This document shows, piece after piece, positions 46,649-60,450 of a DNA stretch of 64,000 nucleotides. Source of the DNA: Aspergillus flavus (Eukaryota; Ascomycota; Eurotiomycetes; Eurotiales; Aspergillaceae); the NCBI RefSeq assembly GCF_009017415.1, contig NC_092406.1, positions 3,968,001-4,032,000 of the forward strand, in the 5' to 3' direction. The notes below the pieces were generated by a model. The model ran no database searches and was not told where the DNA came from. It worked only from the letters and a program-made list of their open reading frames with translations. Both the position numbers and the translations under genes were made by a program. Each line of letters starts with the position of its first letter. Within the stretch, counting starts at the first letter, position 1.

Positions 46649-49600
46649 TTAGATCATGTTGGGGGTGCTGTTGCTGCCTTCTATGTTCTTGTAGATGCTT
46701 GATTTAAGAAATTCGTCTCTCATGATGGTACTGACGTCGGAATTGCGGTAAGGGTTCAATTCTTCGCGTCCGAGACCACGTAGCTGCTCGCGGCCAGCGG
46801 TTGACATGGATCGTCGACCACTGTTCCTTGGGTTTGGTAGCGGTGAGAGACGCCCCGAAGGTGAGAGACGACCGTCAGGGGTGCTGGGGTAGCCCAGGGT
46901 CTGACGAGGAGCGAAGACAGGGAGAGAGGCGTTGCTGGGGAGAGGAAGGAAAGACTCTGTATCCGTTGACATACCGCTTATACCTGAGCGAATAGAGGAT
47001 GGGCGGTGGTAGCCATTGAGCATTGGGAAATTGGAAACCTCACTGTATACTGTCGACATGCCCGATGCAGCAGACGAACGCCACGAGTGCACGGCGCTGC
47101 GAGGGATGGTGATGACTTCTTCTTCAATCGGGAGAGTCTGGCGCATGGCTGTTGCAATGTCTGTGGGCTCGGTGATGGCTCCTCCAACTCGGTTGGCCAT
47201 AATCTTAGCAGACTTGCCGATCCACAGCATTTGCTCGTGCTCACGGAGGTATCGGTCGCCGCTGAATGATTTCTGGACGATATCGCGGGTCATCATGCCG
47301 AGTTTGCGACGATAATCGCTCTTCTCGTACATGCGGCGGGTGATCTTGGCAACATCCTCTGGTGTTGGAGATGAAGTGAGCACAGGTGCCGGCTCAGTGT
47401 CATCAGTATACTTGCTCCATTCTCCCAGAAGGCCAAGCATGGTGATCTGCGCTTTTGCGAGGGCGTGAGCGTCATTGGGTGCGACGACGGCACTGTAACG
47501 AGAGAAGTCGTCTGGGTCGCTCAGAACACGAAGAGATGCACCGACATCAGTACAAACCACGGGGGCACCGGTCAGAGCAGCTTCACCTAAAGCTAAGGGC
47601 AGACCTTCGGAAAGTGACGAATTGAGGAAAAGCCAGGTGTTCTCGAGCACCTTCATCGGATCTGCGGTACCACGGAGAGTAACCTTGCCTCGGAGACCCT
47701 TGGAGGCGATGATTTCTTGACATTCAGTAGAGTATGTTGGCGCCTTGTCGATGGCCCCATAAATATCCAGGTGATAATCATCAAACTTCCACTGGTTGAT
47801 AATGATGTCGGCGGCAAGCAGAGCTATCTTGATATCCTTGGCATACCACACGTGCGACAACATGGTGACTGTCGGGCGCTCAGACTTGATCTCCTTCACA
47901 GGGGCGAACTTTTGCATGTCAGTGATACCATTGACAACGGGGTCGACCTTCCTGCGGAAAACATTGCGATGTTCAATGGTTCCTTGACAGGTACCAATTT
48001 CAACCTCCCAGCCTGGATTGAAGAAATCAGCGCAAGGAAGAATGATATCGGCATGGTGCAAAGTAAGAGCTGAAGTGATGCGCATTAAACCTAAGAGAGC
48101 ATTGCGAACGAATGGAGAAAGCTTGCACAGGGCGGACGACAGGCAGAGGTTCGTTTCACGCCAACTAATGGCGTGGTCCCAAATCTGCAAGGTGCAGTTT
48201 CTCTTCATCTTGCATACAACCCCGTAGGACGCACTAACACTGTGATGCGATGCTTGAAAGACGCTGGGTATCTTCTCAGGAATTGGAATGGAGAAAATGA
48301 AGAGATATCGATACCAAAGTTCCAAGGCAGTATCAAGTGATGTTAGGGTTGGAAGTTCGGTGCGGAACCACTGGGATGATGGAACGGTATTAGGCATCTC
48401 TTGAGTAAGCCAAAGGTCTCTCCAGCTTTCTTTGACAATGTCGCTGTTCCAGATCTGAGTCCAATGCCGCGAGTCCTGGAAGTATGTGTTCAAGTTGACC
48501 AAAGCCCGAGTCGCCTGGTGGATATCAGCCTTTGAAAGGTGAGTCGCACGCGCTCCCTTCACCAGAGCAGTCAGAATTGGGATGAAGTTAAGCTTGATAT
48601 CCATGTCACTGGCGGATGTAACATTATCAACTTCCGAGTCGAGTTTGTTCCTGAAAAGCCCATGTGTTGGAGTGAGGAAGTCCAAGCCCCAAAGAGGAAC
48701 CACTTTCAACGAAAGGACATTTTGCTCCGTCTGGTGCTTGGGAATACCAAAGTCATTTGCTGATTCGCAAATCATGTGCCACTTGACTGTCCTTAGCGAA
48801 TTAATCATATCACGTCGACAGGCAGAGACACCACCTCCTTCGTTCGGCCAAGTGCCATTATCAGCAGCCATGACATGCATCGACTTGTCAGTATCAGAGC
48901 CGAAGTCCTTCGATCTGGTGTGGACCACCGCATCGCCTCCGGGTCCGAAGTTGAAAAGATCGCTAATCTTCACCGCAAGAGGGGTCCAGCTGGAGATGTT
49001 GTCATCCAAATCAGCGCTGGCGGTGATGGCGTCCGCGCGGAGTTCAAGATATTTCTTCGCCGCTGCCAGATCACCACGATTACGAGCACGCCAGTAGGGA
49101 GCCAGGGTCTTTTCTCTTCGCAGGAGCCGCTCGTCCATCCAACGGACCATAATTGCATCAAAATCTACGCGGTCTTTCCAAGACTTCCATAGCAATGAAC
49201 GAGCACGAGAAGTGGATACAGGGAAGCGCTTAGTTGTCAACCCCAGGAAACGGGTGACAGTGTTCGAGCTGAGGCTGTCACAGTATAAAAGAGGGTTATC
49301 GTTCGCAAAGCTGGTTTGTTTAGGTTTGGCGAGCACTCCTATGAAGTCGTTTTCGATCATCGGAGGTGTCTGCACCTTCTGTCCATTAAGCGTCGTGAAA
49401 ATCGTGGGATGGAACTTGTGATCGTACAGCCAACGAGCCTCGTAGACATCAGCTCCTTGGACAAACGTCGCTTCGGTGACCTTAGAATGAGGGATCCATC
49501 GCTCAACCTTTTCCGGATGGCGAAGAGGAGGCGCGCACCAGGAAACTGTGCAAGTGATATGTGTCAACGAAAACTCAGCGCGCAACAGCTCATCACCGAA

Positions 49601-52600
49601 GCGAGGGTTCTTGCGGTAATGATATTTGAAGCGAATAAGATTTCCATCCTTCATGTAGGAGCCCGCTTCGATGAGACCTTTGCGGTTGTACTGAACACTT
49701 TGCAAGTTGTTTTGTCCGCGTACGCAACGCCGACCCAAGGGGATTCTGGTCGCCCACGCCTTGGATAGGGTAAAGCTCTTCTTTGTTGGAGCGCGGTAAT
49801 CATAGTGGTACTCGTTGAGCACCTTGCCGTCCTTGAACTCTTGGCGAATGAGCAGAAGCATATCCTTTGAATATGTGCTGACATATTTGAGAAGCTTCAT
49901 GCCCTCTGGCTCTGTCTTGTGCTCTCCCGAGTAATAATATACCTTGAAGCCGCCATCGGGCTCGTTATGCCTAAAAGCAGCGAAGGTACCTTCCAAGCTC
50001 TGCACAACAAAGCGACTCTTTTTGATGCTGACGGTAATGCCCTTGGTTTCGTTCCACAGCCGCTTCACGTTGGACCGGCCATGGAATAAGAAAAACGACA
50101 AACCAATATCTTGCACCGTTTTGAAATACAACCAAACCATGTTCAACAAAAACACAAGCGGTACCCGAATTAATGTGTGGCGCTCACTCATGACATGATC
50201 AAATTCCCTCTGGAATTCGGAATCGGCAAGTAAAGCAGCGATGAAGAACTTGACTCCAGAGCCAATAGAGTGATATACATAGCTCAACGGCTTCTGGATG
50301 ATGGACATGGCCATAGGAAGCTTCTTCGGGATTTCTGGGATATATATCGGGATTTCCGGATCCTTGATGGCCCCTGCTTCACCGGTTCCGTAATTCGCGT
50401 AATCAAGGATACTAACAGCAGTGGCAGCTCCCAGGTTGCAGCGAGCAACGTGCACATTCAAGTCGCTTGTGTCAAACCGACAAAGACTCGTTTGAAGCCA
50501 TTGTTGACTGCCCTCGGATAGTAGACATGGCCTACCAAGACAACGATCCAACAACATGTTCCTAACATTCTCAGGCAGTTTTTCCCAATGAGAGTCGACC
50601 TCAAATCCAAGACACAGTTGCCGCAGAAGCTCCTTCTTTGACCAGCGTACGACGAGTGGAGTGTCAGGTTCCTCCCGAAGTTGTCGGGCGGTCGTTTCAG
50701 TCACACCAGCAGTAACAAGCGATTCAGAAAGCACGGCATACTCGTGGGGCATTCGCATCATTGATTCGGCGACCGCGTGGAGTAGAGTCTCGGCAATGAC
50801 CTGGCAGTTAGCGCTGACATCAATCCGCTCATCTAGTCCTCGTCCAACGCAGATGGCTATCTGCAGATGACCAGACATACTGCAGCTCAACGCCTGGATG
50901 TTGGGGCCAAGCGAGCCCAATGGCACAAGTTCAAGGGATATTTCGCCCGTTTCCCAGGCACCCAGGGCCATACTGATGAGCTTTTCCGACTCCGGGAAGG
51001 CCTCTTCGATTCTTGGTTCTATCTTCCGCGAAAGTAGAATAGTTTTAACTTCAACACCAGGATGCGAGCCGGGCACAAGTTTCAACCGTGCATCGGCAGG
51101 GACGACTGAGACTCCTTCAAAGAATGTCTGTAACTCTTGTTGTGACCACTCAGGATCCGCCCATGGAGCGGTATATGCGTGGAATGTCTTCCCAAGCTCC
51201 ACAGGTGAGTCAACTTTCTTGGGCATGCCCATCTTGGCGGTGAAAAGGGAGAGGATAGCCACTGTCCATGTAGCTGCTCCTAGACCAATCACCTGGGAGT
51301 ACAAGAAGTTATTGCCAAGGCATACTTTGAGGGCGATACCGACAGGCAATCCGACGACAACACCAGTCATCAGCGGTATGAGGGCGTGCGGGCCGGTGAA
51401 GATCTTTGTATATTGGTACCAAAGCAGGCCGGTATAGGACAATACATAAGCGAAAAACATGATCATCGCTTGCACTGGTGCTTGGAAAGTCCAGATCAAA
51501 GCCGTTGCAATAGCCAAGCTCCACACAAGCCACATGAGGAATTTGAAAAAGGTCTTCCAGTAGACTTTTCTCTTGAATCTCACGTCTCGCTTTTGGGACG
51601 GACGTATCTCCTTGGCCGATCCCACAGCAACAGCCGAATGCTGGCCCACAAGATCATGGAGTTCCTGGGCTTTGGTATCGATGAGAACGGCCCCAATGAG
51701 GTAGTAAGCCAGTCCAAATCCGACTGCCATTCGATTGGCATCAGAAAGGGAGGTTGAGAGACCAACGAGTTGTCCACCACTCAATAACTCAACCCATTTG
51801 TCCAAGAGGGCTATGATAAAGTACAGGATTCCACAGCCTATTTCTTTGCTCGATTGGCGCCAATGGATGAAGGCATTATGCAACCGGATTCCTTTCTGGG
51901 AATTCCGAAGAACGTCTAGTCCGACCTTGGTCTGGATATTCCAAGAAGAACTGAACGGAATCGGCCGAGGCACATCAGCATAACGACAGTACCAGTCGAG
52001 GAGGAAATTTGTCGAATCCCAGTCCCTGGCAAGCTCGCGGACCAGCGTATCAGTTGTGGGCTTAGAGAAGAAGCTCCGGGACTTCTCAGCCAAGACATCC
52101 TTATAGAGAGCATCTCTTGACATTTTCAAGACAGCCGGGTCACTCATGTTTCCAAAAACCTTCTCGTCATTATTACCGTACGTGGCAATGTACCATTTCC
52201 GAATTTCCGTATCGTCCGTCCTTCTAATGTTTTGATACCAGGTCACCCATTTGGAGGCAACTGATCGCAAGCCGAGAAGCAAAAACCCGATGAACACGTA
52301 TAGCACAGCGAGGTAAATAGCTGAATCGTGGCCGCTCCAAGTAGTGATGATAGGTGAGACGAAAAGAATGGGGATGCAGCTGAAGATCACTTTGCGTCCG
52401 GACAAGAAACCGGTTCCAGGGTAACTAAAGCTAGCGAGGGTAGCGAAGGTCGTCAGGTAAATGGTCAAGGCGACTAGGTACAGATAGAAGATAATTCCAG
52501 CCTGTGGGCTTTTCACGCCAGAGATAACGATGAATCCGATTAAACCAGCAGCAATTGTAAACGCAACACCAGCAATTAGTCGGATAAGGACAAACATGTT

Positions 52601-55422
52601 TGAAGCTGCGAAAGCCATCGAAATGAGATAGTAGGGTCCTCCACAGGCAATCATCGTACCGATTGCACCAGATAGGAGAAGAGAGATCATCAAAGCGATG
52701 GTGGCACTTTGCAGCTCGTCATGGGTCATGAAGGCTGAAAGGTAGAGACCACGGCCGATAATTGTGAGCAGAATGATGTCGATCAATGCCGGGAATGCGA
52801 AAACACCGAGGAAAGTAAATCGCTGGTAACCAGGCATCGGTTTAACCTTGTGATCCGGGTTAACGTCAATTTGGGCACCCGCATAAGATGTGGCCATCTC
52901 AGGCGCGCCATTGATCCAATCGGGGAGCTTTTCATCGTTGTACTCCCTTCTGAAACGATCCGAGAGCAGCTTTCCAAAAGCGCTAGGCTGAACATCAAAG
53001 TAGACCTCACAACGTGACCCTAAAGCAAACGATTCTGAGAAAGCAGCCGCTTGGTCTGACTGATTGTTGAACAACGGGTTACGATCGGTCACTTCAGTAT
53101 AAATCTCATCGATTGCTCCTTTCCTCGCAGCGCAGAAAAGTGCCAATGCCATGATATCAGTATACGTATCGATGTGATCATTTTGAAGCAGCTGGCAGAA
53201 GCCCTTTGATATCAAAGCAAGGTCTCCCTCGCGATGCTCCCTTAGGATCTGAGTAAAAGCAGCATCCGTCTGGTAGAATAATGCGAGACATTTGGATGGT
53301 GACGGATGTTGGCATCCCTGTTCTCGGTACCATTTGATGCGGGTATTAACCAAAATTTCGGGAGAAGCCGAGCCTTCAAGATATGAGACCGTGTTAAGCT
53401 CCTTCAGCTGAGCGAGTGAAGGTGCATCGATAAGCAGTCTCCGAATGTAAGCACAGATAGTATCGGAGAGCTCACTGTATGAGTCGGTCAAGGAGAGATG
53501 CTGAAATAGAAGCAGTCGCTCTTCTGGGCTCAGCATGTCGATGTCTTCGACGAGTCGGCGAGGAAGCCCTGTATCCTTGACGAGGTCCTGGGACCATTTG
53601 GCTAAAGCGGTTTCTACCTCAAAACAAACGTGGCGGGGGTAACCTTTTGCAGACAAGAATGTATGCAGTACAGTTCCTGCTAAACCTTGGGCCTTTTTCG
53701 AAGCAAAAACTTCAAATCCATCTGAGTCCATCTGATAAACTGCCCAAAAGCGCACGTCGACGCTCTTACGAAGTCCTGAGTCCAATCCAAGGTTGACCTG
53801 CAATGAGCCGTTAGTTGCCAGATTCGACAGTTCCTTGATCGTAGTCGCCAGTTGGTCCGAGGTTGCGTTTGGAATAACGTAAGGATCTGAGCTGGTTGCG
53901 TTGGGAAGCAAATAAGATTCGTGAAATTTCTTGAGGAGCAGACCGATGCTCTGAATCTTGGAAGCAGGAACCGGGTGGAGCAAGCCCAGTGATTTAAGGC
54001 GCAATTGAGACTGAAGGACTTCAGCAAAGGCAAGTGCTGTCGCCTCAGATCCAAGCGGGAAGCAACCAAGAGAGTTATATTCAATGCCGGCCATTGATAT
54101 GGAAAGTGGACTCCCTAGAGATTTTACCTGTGCTACCCACTCCGGTGGATCACGGAGTTTTGTCGTCAACTCGTTGCTCTCAGGCTGACCATATTCCGAC
54201 GAGGTAAGCAATTCTTCCAGGGTGGGGAAAAACGGCAACAATGTATTCCAAGCGTTCGTGTCGGATGCAACATCCTTGAGATGTAAATTTGAGCGCCAGC
54301 GATCGTGAGCTTTGATGATTTCGGCATCTTTCAGCCATCCAAAAGAGGAGAGAGGCTCTGAGATCTTGACATTAAGGGCAGCATTTGTGAGAGCCGACTT
54401 CTGGCCTATCCACGGGATCGCACTATAAAAGTTACACCACTGGAGAGATCTTTGGACAACAGCATTTGATAACGCGGCATTGTCATCGATTGTCTCCCAC
54501 GCCATCACCACGAAATCCCTCACACAAGCTTCGGAGACGAACGCCTTGATGGTGGGTTGCATCTTCACGAGTTGAAAATAGTCGCGCTTCTGGCCTTCTG
54601 GCAGTATACTGGCATTTTGAATAACGATTCCGGAAATTGCAGGGTTCTGCATGGAGTTGTGGTCCTTTAGAAAGTCCGGGGGTGCCGTCTCCAGGTACAC
54701 TGCCAAACCCAACTCATCGATCACCTCGACAAGCTTAGTGAAAACCGGGGTGGGAAACTTTCCTTCCCAGTTGGCCAGTACCATGCCGCTGAAGTTAGCA
54801 CTATCGAATGTGCCGGTGAGAAGGTTTTCAATCTTTTCAATTGCTGACAATGTGGACTCGTCCTTTGAGAGGATACGATCAAGGTCAACTCTTCCCAATA
54901 ACTGCTTACCCTCCACATAACGGATTGCTTGGGCCGTGCCCGACTGAAAAGGGTCAACTATCAACAGGTCCCATTCATTCAGAAGCCGAAGCTGATCCCG
55001 ATCTGGCGGGGAACTGAATGAACCCAGATAGACGCCAAAAGAAGACGGCTTGCGTCTTTGAATGTTTGGCACACTGAGCAACTTGTTGGAAAGAGTAACC
55101 AACCGTTGAGATACATTGAGCGGCACTTTCTCTGAACGTGGCCTTGTCTATGATTTGAATCAGGTGAGTGACAGATCAGATATACATTCACAAGCATATC
55201 AAAGAAGCCCTACCTTAATGTAGTTGCGCAGTCTCTTCGTCCCAGAGTACAGAAGCCACAAGGATCCTGTAGCTACACACGCTATTAAGATAGCGATGAA
55301 CACCTAGCATAGCATTAGTCAGTGATATCTGAAACGTATATGCAATCACTACTTACAAACTGCCACCAATGATCTTTCATTTTATCCCAGCCGAGGGCTG
55401 AGACGTGGAGGATTTCCGCCAT
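46649..55422 (-). CDS. gtb3: Gtb3 (Gt4C), galactosaminogalactan glycosyltransferase
   Basis: Three exons: the ATG exon at 55420-55422 down through WWQF, a second exon ending NYIK, and one 8.5 kb exon entered at TRPRSEKVPLN. The total is about 2,884 aa. Visible order: an N-terminal membrane anchor (about residues 23-45); a TIM-barrel-like region with GVYLGSF and WDLLIVDPFQ, resembling GH114/spherulin-4 folds; a large helical region; a first set of membrane segments (about 825-1020) and a second (about 1150-1360); an extended beta-rich lumenal or cytosolic region; and a C-terminal GT4 domain. The GT4 domain has TVTMLSHVWYAKDIK, LRGKVTLRGTADPM and the E-x7-E donor motif in SLSEGLPLALGEAA (about residue 2565). 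A disordered Arg/Ser tail ends the protein. This is the architecture of the GAG glycosyltransferase of A. fumigatus, which polymerises galactose and GalNAc. The GT4 part resembles bacterial PelF. It is divergent from agd3. Confidence 0.87.
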
Positions 55423-57806
55423 CCTGATTAGATATTGCAGGCCAACCTCACAGGTCCGACCATCAAAACGAAAGACTAAGAAAGAAACGAAAGTGAAGGG
55501 GTTGGAGAATTATGCCCTTGAGGGCGTATGACGTTAAAAGGGCAACTTTCAAAGTGCTAAATGCTCATGACAACAACGTCGTGCCGCTTTACGGGGCCAA
55601 AAGTCAGATGAGATCTGAGACCGTTGAAGATGAGGCTGAACGAATGAAAATAGAACAAAAAGGGTATTTCAAAAGCGAGTGACCCAAAAAGAAAAGAAGG
55701 GAAAAAACGAAGGCACAAGGGCAAAAGTAAAGAAAAAGTAAAGAAGAAAGATACAACAAGCTGGAGACTGAGTGAAAGAATGTTACCCAGCATGCATTCA
55801 TCCAACAGCCTGCTTGTACCTCAAAGGAAGAAAGCGTCTTTTTCCTTTTTTTTCCTTTTTTTTTTTTTACACCTAGCCTTAGTTGGGTTGCAAATGGCGA
55901 TATGGCTAGTGTTTCTCACTTCTAGCCTCTAATTATGGAACCACCCTGACAGTAGGGGCGCTTCTGATAGTGCAGGACTCAAGAGGCGGACAAAAATAGC
56001 CAGCGACCAGGACTAGTCTGACACTAAAACAGGTTAGGGCGCCGGAGGATTGCCAGATGGAAAGGATTGAGAAGACAAGATCCATTATAGGTATAGTAGC
56101 ATCAGGATCCATCTCGGGCAGATGCGATTGAGACGTGGGGAGGGAGGCAAAAGCGTGGCAGTCCACCAACTAACGACAAACTTCTCGGACAGCACCGAGG
56201 AAAAGTTAGATGGAACGGTGACACTCGACGAGAACCAGTGATGGAGAGCCATGATGCAGAAAAGCGGACAGTTTGCCTCCGATTCCATGGGGACGAAAAC
56301 GAAGAGATTTTCTCCAAGTCATTGACCATTGGGTAGCACAATTGATCTGTACGGTCATTGGCGGTGTCTGGCATAGTGGATTTGGGAAAGTGTTGTCTGG
56401 AATCTGGTCGGGATCAAGGCGGAGTGTCTGGAAAAAGTTAGTATGCATGAGAAAAAAAAAAAAAAGTAAAAAGGATAAAAATAAAAATAAAAAGATTGAT
56501 TAAATTATTTACCCCCGAGGATCATAAAAATGATCAAGAAAAAGTTGGAGAGCGGGGCGGAGATGCATATAATCCAAACAGGGTTAAGTGTGGTGGTCGT
56601 CCTGAGGTTCAATAGGTATTGTACGGTATAGATTGAGTTTGCAAAAATCATTGTGTTATGATGACTGTATTTCGGATTGAATCGTATTACAATGGTTTAG
56701 CATGACGATCGGTACTGTATGGACGTACCACACTAGCCACACTCGGTACCTATCCGTAGGTATTCTGAAATCCCGTACCTGAACCGAACTTTGTGAAGTT
56801 AGTTGAACCACCCCCTAAACAACGCTAGACCATTAACACAAGTTCCAAAATAAGTACAAAATAATTATGAATCAATACGAGTCAACCTGCATGGAGCCGA
56901 CAAGGTTTCTCTGACTGTTTGATCCATGAATCCGTTCTCGATTTTCTCTTTCCTTCTCGTCTTTACCCCACAGCTGGCCCCTTTCACCCAGTTTATCGCC
57001 TCTTGAGACGCTGAGGCTCCAATTCAAGCCAAGGAGAGTCGAAGACCCTTTACTAATTGAAATCCGACTTCACCTGGGATGTATCTTGGCAATCGTATCG
57101 ACTTTCCGCAGCGGCTCAGCCCACTGCAGTCTTCCGGGCGATGGCCGAATTTTGACGAGCTACTCCGTATCGCTTCTCTCCTTCCCTGGTTGTTCATTGC
57201 CTAGTGCAGGGAATATCCACGATGCTGACTAGGGAGCGATGGGGTTTCAATCCATTTCTGACTACTCAACCTGTTTTGTCTTAATGCAATTTCCACCCAT
57301 GCAAGCCTTCGGCATTTATCCTATCGCCTCCGTGGACTGAATCGATTTCAACCGGTCGACTCTTGGCTGATATTGCCATTTTTAAATTTTTTTTTTAACC
57401 CCTTCTATTTTTCGGCAAACTTAGCCTCTTAGGGTTTACAGAAATCTGAGTCCAATTAAAATGAGTGATAGTATAGAAAAAAAAAATACTCCGTAGCCGA
57501 CAGAAGTCCGTGAACACAGACGGTCCTATAGTGGAGCACCTTCAGGCTGGACACAGAAGATTTGAAAGCTTCCGCATAGAGCGATAGGCTCTGCAGCTCC
57601 CGACTTCCGCTATAGAAATCGATGTATATAATGTGATTGTGCCCGCATCGACCTACAGGATTTGTCGATCAGCAGGCATTCTCGTGGATTGGACCCCAAC
57701 AGGTCCACACTGTCATTCGTTATCATTCGCCCTTAATCTCTGCATCTTTTCTTGTCTGTTTCCACACGTCCCCTAAGGTCCATTCAGGAACTTGGACCAG
57801 CTTCCA
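55423..57806. promoter_or_regulatory. divergent gtb3/agd3 intergenic region
   Basis: A 2.4 kb gap between two genes of one pathway. No protein-like frame. It includes poly-purine/poly-pyrimidine tracts (55680-55750, 55845-55870, 56450-56500) and ACTCCGTA words near 57170 and 57487. A TATATAAT lies at 57625-57632, about 180 bases before the agd3 start. I found no CGCG core, so no StuA-type site here. Confidence 0.45.
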
Positions 57807-60254
57807 ATGGTCCTACCGTGGTTGCTGAGAACTGGTTGTTACTTCGGACTTATAACTTGCGACACTCCCCCAGGTGTTTGGCCTGAAGGTGTCCCAAGTG
57901 TGATCGCTCCTGTGCCTCCCTCACGCACATCTGGAGTCACGACCAACTCTCCCGGCTTTACTTCGTCGGTCCTGTCGTTCACTTCTTCTTCCCCTCCTGT
58001 CACGGGGTCATCGTCTTTCGTTACGACTACTACTACTCTCGCTTCCTCCACTTCCACTTCTACTTCAACCTCTCTACCTTCGTTTACTAGCACACTCGTT
58101 TCTGTCAGCACTCCCGTGAGTGCCTCCAGCACAATGTCTCTAATTCCTTCTCCTTCGTCGAGTATCATTCCTTCCGCAACACCTTCCGCTTCTGTCATTG
58201 CCAATGGTAATGTCGCGGGTAACATCTTGGTGATTGCGAAGGACACCGCTGCTGCTAATGTGGCTACCTCGGGCCTCAATGGCTATGGTATTCCTTTTAC
58301 TACCTTGCTCGTTCCGCAGTCTGGTGTTACTCTGCCAGAGCTGAATGGCACCTCCGGAGGAAACTTTGGCGGTATCGTGGTTGCGAGCGAGGTCAGCTAC
58401 GACTATGGTGCCCAAGGCTTCCAGAGCGCTCTGACTACCGACCAATGGAATCAACTCTACGCCTATCAGCTCGAGTACAGTGTACGCATGGTGCAGTACG
58501 ACGTGTACCCGGGACCCAACTACGGTGCCTCTGCCGTGGGTGGCGGATGCTGTGACTCCGGCGTGGAGCAGCTTGTTTCTTTCTCAGACGTCAGTGACTT
58601 CAAGGAAGCCGGCCTGAAGACTGGTGCCGGTGTCAGTACGACAGGCCTCTGGCACTACCCAGCCTCAGTTAATGATACTGCTACCACCAAGGAAATTGCT
58701 CGTTTCGCCGCCAACGGCAACTACGGCAGCGAGACCACTGCTGCAGTCATCAACAACTTCAATGGCAGACAGCAAATGGCTTTCTTCTTGTCTTTTGACA
58801 CTACCTGGAGTGCAACTTCCAACTACTTGCAGCACGCATGGATCAACTGGCTCACTCGGGGTCTCTACGCTGGCCACCGTCGCGTCAACCTGAACACCCA
58901 GATTGATGATATGTTCCTCGAAACTGATATCTACTACCCCAATGGAACGACCTTCCGTATTACCACCGCTGATATGGATGGTATCTCGAGCTGGCTCCCG
59001 ACCATCAACGGCAAGATGAACGCCGGTAGCTCATACTTTGTTGAGGTCGGACACAACGGTAACGGTGTCATCGAAGCCGCTGCCGGCAAGGATGCCGATG
59101 CCTGCAACGGAGGTGGCATTGAATACGACTCGCCCGCTGATACTCCTCTGGAGTTCAAGAAGCCTCTGGGCACCGGTACTGACCTTTGGCCCAAGGACCT
59201 GACCGAGTACAACTGGACTACTGAGTGCACCAAGTTGGACGATCTTTTCGTCTGGTGGACCACCCCGGCTAACCGCGACAAGTATGGTCACATCTCTCAC
59301 ACTTTCACTCATGAAGAGCAGAACAATGCCACCTACAACGACGTGAAGAGGGAGATCTCTTTCAACCAGGCTTGGTTGAGACAGAGTGGTTTCTATGATG
59401 CCAAGTATTTCACATCCAACGGTATCATCCCTCCCGCCATTACTGGGTTGCACAACGGCGATGCCTTGCGGGCCTGGTACGAAAACGGCATCACCAACTG
59501 TGTTGGTGATAACACTCGCACACCGCTCCTCAACCAGCAGAACAGTATGTGGCCTTACTTCACTACCTCCGCATCGGATGGATTCGATGGTATGCAGGTG
59601 AACCCCCGTTGGGCCACTCGCATCTACTACAACTGCGATACCCCTGCCTGCACCGTTCAGGAATGGATTGACACCTCCGCCGGCAGCGGTGACTTCAGCA
59701 ACCTGCTCGCGACCGAGAAGGCCGACACCATGCGCCATCTCTTCGGTCTTCATCGCGACCCTTACATGTTCCACCAGGCCAATCTTCGCAATGTCGGCGT
59801 TGACCCGGTTGAGATCAACGGTGAGACTGGCCAATGGTCCATCATGCAGGCGTGGGTGGAAACCATGGTGCAGGAATTCGTGCGTCTGGTAGACTGGCCC
59901 ATCGTTACCATCACCCACCAGGAGGTAAGTCATGGAGATCTTAGAAACTCCTCCTAACACCGCGCAATTGCTAATTAATCACCCCAGATGTCCGCCAACT
60001 TCCTCGACCGCTACAACCGTGATCAGTGCAACTACTCGCTGCAGTACACCATCGGCAACAAGCAGATTACTGGGGTGACTCTGAGCGCCAAGGACAACAC
60101 TTGCAATGCGCCCATCCCCGTCAGCTTCCCTGTCGCCCCCACCGACACCAAGGGCTTCACCACCGAACAGTACGGCAGTGACCCACTCACCGTCTGGGTG
60201 CAGCTGTCGGGCTCCCCCGTCACTTTCTCCCTCTCGACCCCTATTCCCTTGTAA
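57807..60254 (+). CDS. agd3: Agd3, secreted GAG deacetylase (CE18)
   Basis: Two exons (to 59924, and 59988-60254). I start at 57807, whose MVLPWLLRTGCYFGLITC could be a short signal peptide. An ATG five codons earlier or an upstream exon is possible. A Ser/Thr-rich linker (about residues 45-130) leads to a beta-rich carbohydrate-binding region with GNILVIAKDTAAANVATSGL. The catalytic domain follows, with the metal-site motifs NTQIDDMFLETDIY (D367, D368) and HISHTFTHEEQN (H498-x3-H502), the usual Asp plus HxxxH of polysaccharide deacetylases. The cysteine-rich end (DTPACTVQEW, RDQCNYSLQY) closes the protein. Agd3 removes acetyl groups from GalNAc in GAG, making the polymer cationic and able to bind the hyphal surface. 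N-glycosylation sites are frequent. It is divergent from gtb3 and upstream of the ega3-type gene. Confidence 0.9.
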
Positions 60255-60442
60255 ATGGATTGAACGATATTGAATTATGGAAGGGCTTTGAAGGATTCCT
60301 GGACCATAATATCTAATGTTATTAATGGGTTTCGTGTAGCGATTTCGAATAGGGGAAGAGATGAATGAAATGTTAGGTACATACATACATAACTACATTG
60401 CATACATACTACATAGTACCTACACAATTCTTGAGCAATGAA

Positions 60443-60450
60443 GATCGCGT
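60443..60450 (-). promoter_or_regulatory. StuA-type element (ACGCGATC)
   Basis: Matches the APSES consensus (A/T)CGCG(T/A)N(A/C) on the minus strand, just downstream of agd3. StuA is a known activator of GAG genes in A. fumigatus. Function of this copy is unproven. Confidence 0.3.

Noticed and set aside
55126..55126. Start of Gtb3 at the beginning of the large exon
   Set aside because: That codon is GTG and lies inside the protein. Two upstream exons with good splice sites supply an ATG and an N-terminal membrane anchor.
59031..59960. 309-codon minus-strand frame opposite agd3
   Set aside because: It is antisense to the conserved deacetylase domain and has no independent motif.
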